Source of the DNA: Leguminivora glycinivorella
Taxonomy: Eukaryota > Arthropoda > Insecta > Lepidoptera > Tortricidae
Assembly: GCF_023078275.1 (NCBI RefSeq)
Contig: NC_062998.1
Span: forward strand, 16,443,916 to 16,507,915
Direction of reading: 5' to 3'
Length of the DNA: 64,000 nucleotides
Under the pieces are notes generated by a model. It was given only the letters and a program-made list of their open reading frames with translations, did not search any database and had not been told where the DNA came from. Position numbers and translations under genes: made by a program. Shown here piece by piece: positions 1 to 9,900 of this stretch. Positions within the stretch are counted from its first letter, which is position 1. Each line of letters starts with the position of its first letter.

Positions 1-12
1 ATATTCCTACAG

Positions 13-76
13 ATAAGCATTTTGCGCAAGGCTGAAGCAATGAAACGAAAAGCAGTTGCAAAAGAAGATTCTGATG
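13..76 (+). CDS. AT-hook gene, first exon in window
   Basis: Acceptor ...CCTACAG before 13 and donor GTAAGT at 77. It encodes ISILRKAEAMKRKAVAKEDSD and ends in phase 1. The match to the next exon depends on that exon starting at 357. Confidence 0.7.
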
Positions 77-3000
77 GTAAGTCATAGAAGATTTTTACGT
101 TATTAATTACAAATTACACCGTAATACTTTCCATTATTCTATTGAATTGTTTTACTCAATATAAGTTCAGTAATAATGCAATATTATGGTAAAATCAAAT
201 TCATCTTCAAGCACTAATGATAATGTCACAGGAGGTATTTAGGTGTATTATTCCATGTGTGAGTGTCTTAAAGTATGACGATGACACAATACGCTCGTTA
301 ATTGTCTGCACTAGACTCCCCTCTATGTCAATTGAATCACTAACCAATGTATGTAGTCCCACAGAAGAAGGAGAGGGCTGCAAAGGTGGATAGCACCACC
401 AGCAGCGCCGGCTCCAGCGACAAATCCCTGCGCATGCTGGAGAAAGAACTACAAGAGCTGAAGAGGGTAGGCCATTCTTTTCTGTATTGTGTGTTAGGGA
501 GCGGTGGGTTCAGGAGAATAGATTTTGCAAAAAACGTAGCGCTTTTCTGATAGCTTACTATAACATGTATTGCCTGCTAGTTTTACTTTTGTAAACATTG
601 TTAAAAAAATAATGCTACACCAATCTGGTAAAATTGTATTGAAACTTATAGACCCAGAGCCCAGGCCCGCCAGACCTTCCTCAAATTCTCAAGGATGAAA
701 CTTTTGGACAACGTAGAGTTCATATCGGCGGTTAATGTGTGCATATTTTCTAGTTCGGCCCATCGGCCAATTTTTTGCTATCAAGTGATGAAGGTGAAAA
801 AAAAAAGTGCTTACTTTCCTTAAATTCTCAAGGCTGATTTTTATATATGTGTTAGAGCACGTTGTTAGAAATTGGTTATCATCAATGCCAGACCGTTTCC
901 GCCGGCCATAACTTTACCAGACGCGACAAAGTTGGCAAAAAACGACTCTAACTTACCTCATTTTCTCAAGCCTGATTTTGGTATATGATACGCAGGGACC
1001 TGTAGCCAGACCGTTTGTAAGCAGCCAGACCAATCGGATGGACCCAACCATCCGCCAGACCGACTTAAAGTTTCGATATGAGCATTAGTAGAATTGAAAT
1101 ATTCTGGGTCTATAAAAGCTAAAAACTTGAATTTTCTACATTAAGCTACGTGTATATTGTATACTTGACGTAATAAGCGACTTTCAAAAATTTTACTTCT
1201 AAGGAAATAAAAAAATGAAAGTTTATATGTGGTGCAAGATTAATTTTAAGCTATGAATTTTATTTACACTGCGTAAGTACATGTGTATTTTATTATAAAT
1301 ATAACTTTTACCAGACGCGACAAAGTTGGCAAAAAACGACTCTAACTTACCTCATTTTCTCAAGCCTGATTTTTATATATGATACGCAGGGACCTGGAAC
1401 TAGACCATTTGTAAGCAGCCAGACCAATCGGATGGACCCAACCATCCGCCAGACCGACTTAAAGTTTCGATATGAGCATTAGTAGAATTGAAATATTCCG
1501 GGTCTATAAAAGCTAAAAACTTGAATTTTCTACATTAAGCTACGTGTATATTGTATACTTGACATAATAAGCGACTTTCAAAAATTTTACTTCTAAGGAA
1601 ATAAAAAAATGAAAGTTTATATGTGGTGCAAGATTAATTTTAAGCTATGAATTTTATTTACACTGCGTAAGTACATGTGTATTTTATTATAAATATAACT
1701 TTTACCAGACGCGACAAAGTTGGCAAAAAACGACTCTAACTTACCTCATTTTCTCAAGCCTGATTTTGAATATATGATACGCAGGGACCTGTAACTAGAC
1801 CATTTGTAAGCAGCCAGACCAATCGGATGGACCCAACCATCCGCCAGACCGACTTAAACTTTCGATATGAGCATTAGTAGAATTGAAATCTAGTTACAGG
1901 TCCCTGCGTATCATATATCAAAATCAGGCTTGAGAAAATGAGGTAAGTTAGAGTCGTTTTTTGCCAACTTTGTCGCGTCTGGTAAAAGTTATATTTATAA
2001 TAAAATACACATGTACTTACGCAGTGTAAATAAAATTCATAGCTTAAAATTAATCTTGCACCACATATAAACTTTCATTTTTTTATTTCCTTAGAAGTAA
2101 AATTTTTGAAAGTCGCTTATTACGTTAAGTATACTATATACACGTAGCTTAATGTAGAAAATTCAAGTTTTTAGCTTTTATAGACCCGGAATATTTCAAT
2201 TCTACTAATGCTCATATCGAAACTTTAAGTCGGTCTGGCGGATGGTTGGGTCCATCCGATTGGTCTGGCTGCTTACAAATGGTCTAGTTACAGGTCCCTG
2301 CGTATCATATATCAAAATCAGGCTTGAGAAAATGAGGTAAGTTAGAGTCGTTTTTTGCCAACTTTGTCGCGTCTGGTAAAAGTTATGGCCGGCGGAAACG
2401 GTCTGGCATTGATGATAACCAATTTCTAACAACGTGCTCTAACACATATATAAAAATCAGCCTTGAGAATTTAAGGAAAGTAAGCACTTTTTTTTTCCAC
2501 CTTCATCACTTGATAGCAAAAAATTGGCCGATGGGCCGAACTAGAAAATATGCACATATTAAACGCCGATGTGAACTCTACATTGTCCCAAAGTTTCATC
2601 CTTGAGAATTTGAGGAAGGTCTGGCGGGCCTGGGCTCTTGATCTATTATTAAACATGTACATGTACCATCTTATGTAAACATACAATTTATGGCAAATAA
2701 ATGAAATGACATACAACTTTTAACACACTACAACGTTTTCAATAAGTAACAATGATATCTGACACCCTGGCACACACGTTCGTCCGCTCTAGTGTTCAGC
2801 GAGCTGCGTTCGGTATCGGAGAAGGGCGTGATCTCACTGTACCTAATATAAATAATTTGGGAATTGTGACTACTTGCACTATAGTAATGGAGATACTGTT
2901 AATACCATGTTTTAGACTACTACAAGAGTTGAAGGCAAGCCAGTAAAAACAGCGGAAGCTAAGAGCAAACGGCAACCCGTCCATACTTCGACACCAAAAC

Positions 3001-3879
3001 TAAGGTTAGTTTGCTATCAGAACTGATCCCTAGCCAAGTTACCTCCTTGCATCTTCTGAATATTATAAATGTAAAACCATAGTGTTATTGGTGCATTCCA
3101 CCAGAATGTCCATTACGACATGCTTTGCTTTGACCTTGTATGGCAGCTACTTCAAAGGAATGTTCTCGAGATCGAGAATATACTGCTAATTTGTTAGCCA
3201 AATAATAAAATATTGTCAGAAACAATATCGCTTTGACAGCGTTCTCAGAATTGTTAGAAGAATCACATATCGTAAGGGACATTCTCGTAGGATGCCGTTA
3301 AATATTTGCAATATTTTGACAAAGCAAGATAATATAAGTATATTTTAGCAGAGATACCACTGGGATAACTGAGTAAGTAAAACAACTGTAACAAATCACA
3401 TTAAAAATAATTTAAAGTGCAACATTGGAATTAATGAATAATATACTGACTCGATTATAGATCCGGCGACGAGAAGAAAGCACAAAGTACGCCCAAGTTC
3501 AACACATCAGTGGAGAAGAAGTCCGCGGAGCGCCGCGTTCTAAACAAGGAGCCCAAAGAGGCAGTAGCCAGGAACACCGTCACCAGTTCCAAGGATGACA
3601 AGAACGTCTCCAGCACCAAGGAGGACAAGCCCGCAGACCGCGAGGACTCCAAGAAAAACAGGGAAGATGAAAACCAACCCGAGAAACCCAAGATAACCGA
3701 CAAAGCACCCGAGAAGGAAGACAAAGGCAGCAAGGAGGTCAAGGGCAAAGTTACCAAGGAGGACGTTCCTAGCTCCAGCAAGAACGAGGCTAGCTCCAGC
3801 ACTAAGGCCGAGAAGAGCGCGCCTGCTAAGAATGGGGAGAAGGTTAGTACTCGTACCGTCAAATGGGTAACAAGGACAG

Positions 3880-3937
<58 letters not shown>

Positions 3938-6900
3938 CCTCTTTAATCCGAACCCTAACAAAATTACCCCCCGTTATTTTGTATGAAAGTAAATAAATAA
4001 TATTGTGAAATTTAAATGCGTATTCATCTGTATACGTAATATTTATTATATTTTGCTTTAAAATTTAATATTTTATGACAAAGAAAGAGCTTGGTCTCGT
4101 TTTTGTCGTAAAAGTATTCGAGGGAAGAAGTGCTTTCGGATTAAAGAGGTCCTGCTGTATGTATAAGATATTTTATAAATGCACTAATCTAGCCAGTTGG
4201 AAGGTTTAGCCTGTGGCTGGTAGACCCTAATTTGAAGATTGCATAAACAAACTGCTCTTTAAATTTAAGTAACATTCATTTAACCCTTCGAGTCCCAGCT
4301 ACATCATATGATGTCAGTAAAATATAAGTAAATACATATAGATGCTTGGGGCTCGAAGGGATAATCGGGAAATATTTACTTTTTTTAGTTGATGTGTAGA
4401 CCAATATGTTGTAGATCACTGCTTTTTTTATCTACTAAAAACTGTTATGTTTAATATTTTGTAGACGGTCAAGAATGGTGACACGAGCGGCTCTGAAGAC
4501 ACCTCAATACGGCGGTCAACTAGGCCGTCGAAAATCAAAAACTACGCTAGTATGATCCGTGACAGGTAAATATTGGACATAATTTAAATTAATAAGTATT
4601 TTGCATCTTGAAATGTTATTAATGATATTAAATATTACAGAACACGAATGATTCGAGACGAGGATGACGATGAAGAAGTTTCGGATATGGAAGAAGAGTA
4701 TGTTGGACCAGAACCTGATGTAAGATATTTTCATCGTTTTCAACTAACGAATACATATTACATGTATAGTTTAAGTCATTCTCACATTATGTGATGGTAG
4801 CGACGTATTTAAATCAAGAATACTAGTGAAATACTTGGATAAGTTATAGAAATTAATCATGAATTTAGAAAGTTCAGCTTGAAACGGCATTCTGTAGAAA
4901 ACGATTAAAAATCCAGATACAGGGTCCAGGGTGATGTAATTACGCTCAACAAGTTCAGTCATCATCATCATCATTCGCCTGCCCTTATCCCAGTCATTTG
5001 GGGTCGGCGCAGCATGTCCTTGTCTTTCATACCGCTCTATCACCCGTTATCTCATCATTCACTTGTTTCCGTTTCATATCATTTTTCACACAGTCCACCC
5101 ACCTTTTCCTCGATTTTCCTCTCCCATTACTTCCTTCCACATTCATTCTTAATACCTTCGCATCGCATCACATGCCCATACCATGCTAGTCGATTCGCTC
5201 CTACAGTTCAATATGTTGTGGTATTAAAGAGATGATTTGATTGTATACCACAGAGTCAAGAGCAGCCCTCGCGCAAGAGCCTAGGGAAGCGGCAGAAGGC
5301 TGCGACGCCCGCGCCGGCCGCCAGCACGTCGGTCACGCCCGCCGCGCGCCGCCGCGGCCGCCCGCGCAAGGAAGCGTGAGTTTACACCAAAATCACTTCA
5401 CTTTCACAACCAAGAACCCGCTTGGTGGGCACTCGCAAACTTTGCTCAGATGCCGGAGAACCCGTTTGGCGGGTTATCGCCATATGTAATAACAAGATAT
5501 GTCAAGATATCCTGGCAAGGTCGCCATGTAATAACAAGATGTGTCAAGATATCCTGGCAGGATCGCCATGTAATAACAAAGTATGTTATTATAGATAGGA
5601 TGGGCAGCGTCATGGTATGAGGTGTAGTCAATGATAGACACGAGTAGTAGATAGTAATGAATCCCAATCAGTTCCATTTATTGCATAAAGGTGTGCCTAT
5701 ATATACATGTTTGGGTTGTCGCTGACCAAGCAATATGCGTTATGTCGCAGTAAACCATCGTGTTACTGCTAAACACAGAAAGTGGCTAATATGCCATTAC
5801 ACATACAAGCGGGCGGTTTTTGGGCATATGTGAAAATACCCAAGCCAAGTGTGTCTCAATCTGTCCAATACCAAAATTTATTATCATTTTGCACAAATTA
5901 CTACTGCATAAGTCGTATAAAACGGTTTGAACCGTTTTAGCACAATTTCCTTATCTGTGTTACAGAACTCCAAAGGAAAGCGTTGAAGACGCGGAAGTAG
6001 AAACCCCAACGGTTAAGGAAGCTGAGAAGAAGCCAGAGGAACCCACCAAAGAACCGGAACCTGAACTTGAACAAACTAATAAAGAAATTCCTACTGAAGT
6101 GAAGGTATATAAAATTTTATGCTTTAGTAAAGCAAGTTTGATTTTCTAGGTCTTAACTCTTTAGCAACCAGCAACTCGCCTGGTAGGCACTCGAGAACTT
6201 TGTTCAGGTGCCTAACAACCCGCTAGGCGGGTTGTACACTGGTCAAAAAGAGAAATAAAAAAACAAAGTGTGATGTAAAGCTGCATTTTTGGTATGTTAT
6301 TTGGGGTCCTTGAGGGAATGTAGGACTATATTTTGCAAGCAAAAAAATGGTGTGCTAACTTCGTAATTTAAAAAAAAAAGTAAAAAAATCAGACTTTTTT
6401 TGGTTTTTGCCGTTTTATTAAAAAACTATGCATTTTTGGTCAAAAGTTGCTTTGTAATGTTGAAAGCGCATTAAATTCCAAACAGTTTGACATCTTTTTT
6501 ATCAATGTCCGTCAAATATTTTTTGAGATATGAAGCGTCAAAAAAAGAGCATTTTTCCCCTTTCTATGAAAATATTCGTTTTGTTAGTATTTTGAGACAG
6601 ATATCAGCAAAACAACTCAGGCTATTACATAAATTGTAAAATAAAAATGTAGAAAATTTCACTAGCTTTCATTTAAGACCAAAAGAGTGCCAGTTATTTA
6701 TAAAAATAGGATTATATCCTAAGGGGTCCATATTGGCTCATATAAAATTATTTGTTATAAAATTATTGTTTATACCGATTTGTGCTCCGAATGATCATTT
6801 CTCATAATTTTATTTATCATAATTTTGTTTCATTATTATCAATAGTACCTACTACTATCACTGTTCATAATAATCATTTAGTCGAAAATTTTTAATCATA

Positions 6901-9900
6901 AATTCTATACAAATATTTAAAAACATTCATAATTTTGTGTTTAAGAAAATCATTCATCATAAAATTATTTAAAAAGTTTTTGGGAAGTTCTATGAAAAAC
7001 TTGTGCCATTTATAGAAGCGCGCTTGAAGCTTTTACAGTGACATACAATTTACATTAAAAAATCGTTTCTGGTTCGCTCACGGTCAACCTAACACGCTCC
7101 TCCTCGCTGCGCTCGTCGTCGCACCTAACTGGACTGTCACATGTGATGTCTGTTCGGTTAACAATAATATAACGATAAATTATATTACTTGCAATCGTTA
7201 TGATCAATAAGTATATAAACATAAACATTAGTATAAAACGTATTTATGATGAATGACATTATGAACATAAGTCATTCGAAGTTACGATAGTTATTAACAT
7301 AAAATTGTTATAAATAATGATCGTTATAATGTAAAATTGTATGAGAAACATTTTCGGACTACCAATAATCTATATAACAATTTTATATGAACTTTGGCGC
7401 ACCCTATCCTAAGTCTAGTATAACTGGATCAGAAATAATAGGTGGATGGTAATGGCCAAATGGGATAGTTTACATAATATTTATATTTACAGGAGGCGTA
7501 GCGGAGAACGAATTATTATTATTTGGGGGCTGTTCAAGTATTACTCAGACACATATTTGCGTATATCAAATCAACATTTATTTAGTAAGTTAAGTTTACG
7601 GTCAGAAAGACCTCAGGATCGCCGCTTGGCGGAAAAAAATATTTACGAGTAGAAAACTCTCATTAATTGAATCAGATTGTTCCGAAATTGTTCTTATACG
7701 GACTGGTTTTTAAAGCATATCACTGAGGGTCAATAACATCGATGCAATCTCACGAGCGTTGTCGTGGACGTGCCCGAATCATAGTATTCTCCGTTTAACG
7801 AAATATCAGTACATAGTATGTGTTGTATTGCACGCGCAGGTCTCTCACCGCCGCGCAGGTGTAGTCGGACCATAACTCGACGGTATACACGCTTGTACAA
7901 AAACTGAGGAAAAGCTGTCTTTTTACGCTGTCATTACATTTGGCGAATCTTCTAGCCAACATGTTTGCCCTTACTGCGGTGGCTCGCCTCTGCCTTTCTA
8001 TGTCCTCCTGGTCTTTTAAACTGGACAACAAGATGTGGCCAAGATATTTGACTTCGTGTACTCTCCGCAATTGATCTCCATCAAGCAAAAGAGGTGGTAC
8101 ATGTGTGGGCATATGTGCTGCCTCCATGAGCATTAATTCAGACTTGTCCGGATTGTATCTCATGTTATGCTGGCTGGCGTATCTCTCGCATTCTGCAAGT
8201 AACTTACGCATAGCTCCCACAGATGGTGCTAGTAGGACCATATCGTCTGCATATGCGATGTGATTTATCATTTGCCCATTGATGGAGCAGCCAACCTCGG
8301 TACTGGTCAAAGCTTGCGACAGCCCATCCAGTACACGCTGAAGAGAGCCGGAGACATACTGCCTCCTTGTCTCACGCCACAGTTTAGCCCGCTGGCTGTG
8401 GACAGAGTTGACTTCCATCTTACTACGTTCTTCTGCTGGGAATACCACTTCTCCAGTATCTTAATAATTGGCGTGGGCGCTTTCCGTTCCCGTAGTTTAT
8501 TCCACAGCAATTGATGGTCAAATACAACTCAAGTGGACTTTCTATCACTACAGGAGTTGTGCCATCAAGATGCAGAACCAGGACCCTCAAAAAGGAAAAA
8601 GTAAAATGTAACTAATTCTGTTTTATTTTTCTAATTTACTAAACTTCAAAATTTTACTGTATTTTATTTCTTCATTAGTAATAGTCAAATCGATGCAAAG
8701 TTAGCTTAGACAATTTTTTCAGATAAACGGATATCAAAGAAAGTAAGATCGAATAGATAGCACTTTCAACCTAAAACTTTTAGCGTAAACTATTTTACCT
8801 TAACCAATCTACCAGACTCTTGGCTTCTCTATTTATAGATTTTTTTTTGTTTACCAAAGTAACTATTCGTCTTACTGACCTTTATTTGCACTAAAACTAA
8901 AGCAAAATAAATTTTATAAAATGTTATATTGCAATATATATCATATCATGAAGTATTTTGCAGATATTTGTCTAAAAATATTGGCAAAACGCTACATTTT
9001 ATAAATGCGTCAAAAATTAACCTTTTTTGACGCTTCATATCTCAAAAACTATTTGACGGACATTGATAAAAAAGATGTCAAACTGTTTGAAATTTAATGC
9101 GCTTTCAACATTACAAAGCAACTTTTGACCAAAAACGCATAGTTTTTTAATAAAAAAATAAAAACCAAAAAAAGCCCGATTTTTTTACTTTTTTTTTTTA
9201 AATTACGAAGTTAGCACACTTTTTTTTGCTTGCAAAATATAGTCTTACATTCCCCCAAGGACTCCAAATAACATACCAAAAATCCAGCTTTACATCACAC
9301 TTTGTTTTTTTAGCCGATTTTCATGTAAGATTTGACCGGTGTATTGTCGCTGTACAAGCGGGCGGTTATATGTACATAAAAACTGGTTTCTGGCGTAGTG
9401 CACCATTTTTGTGTGGTAGCGAAAGTGTTAATTAAATATTTCTTACAAAAGTGAAATAGCATTTTAAAAAATATAAATTTCAGTCTCACAAATCCTGACT
9501 TAAAATCAGTAGCGTAATATTTGGAAATCACATTTTAGGGCATACATGTTTCAACCGTAGATAATGCTGACGATGGGACTGTTCTTAAACTTAGCTCTAA
9601 ATCATTCCTAAATTAGAGTATGTTTGAGTCCGGTTTTAAATCATTCTTCTATTGTAGGCAACGACGCCAGCCACGAGCACCGAGTCGCAGGTGAATACGC
9701 TAATGTCACCCACTGGACAAACGTTGAAAAAGGTAAGTTTCTGCATAACGACATGGCGCCTATACGGGGAACAGCGCTTTATTGGAAATTAGCTTTGTTT
9801 ATTGAGGAGTGTATGAGTTTTCAGAAAAACGTGTACTTTATTTGTCTTCGAAAATGTAATTAATTTAGGGTTATTTTTTCGATTCAAAATCACACCGACC

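Larger units (their letters stand above)
6215..9370. mobile_element. 3.2 kb element bounded by ~330 bp inverted repeats
   Basis: About 6215-6545 reappears in reverse complement at about 9020-9370. Shared landmarks are ACAAAGTGTGATGTAAAGCT at the outer side and the block around TGACGCTTCATATCTCAAAA at the inner side, with scattered substitutions. Between the arms lie a nested 681 bp MITE and a decayed LINE reverse transcriptase in opposite orientation. No intact transposase is visible, so this is either a composite fold-back element or two inverted insertions flanking unrelated DNA. Confidence 0.6.

Noticed and set aside
3455..3961. Long minus-strand open frame opposite the large charged exon
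   Set aside because: It mirrors the Lys/Glu/Ser-rich coding exon, has no splice or start support, and ends in a poly-Tyr/Ile run translated from the TA microsatellite.
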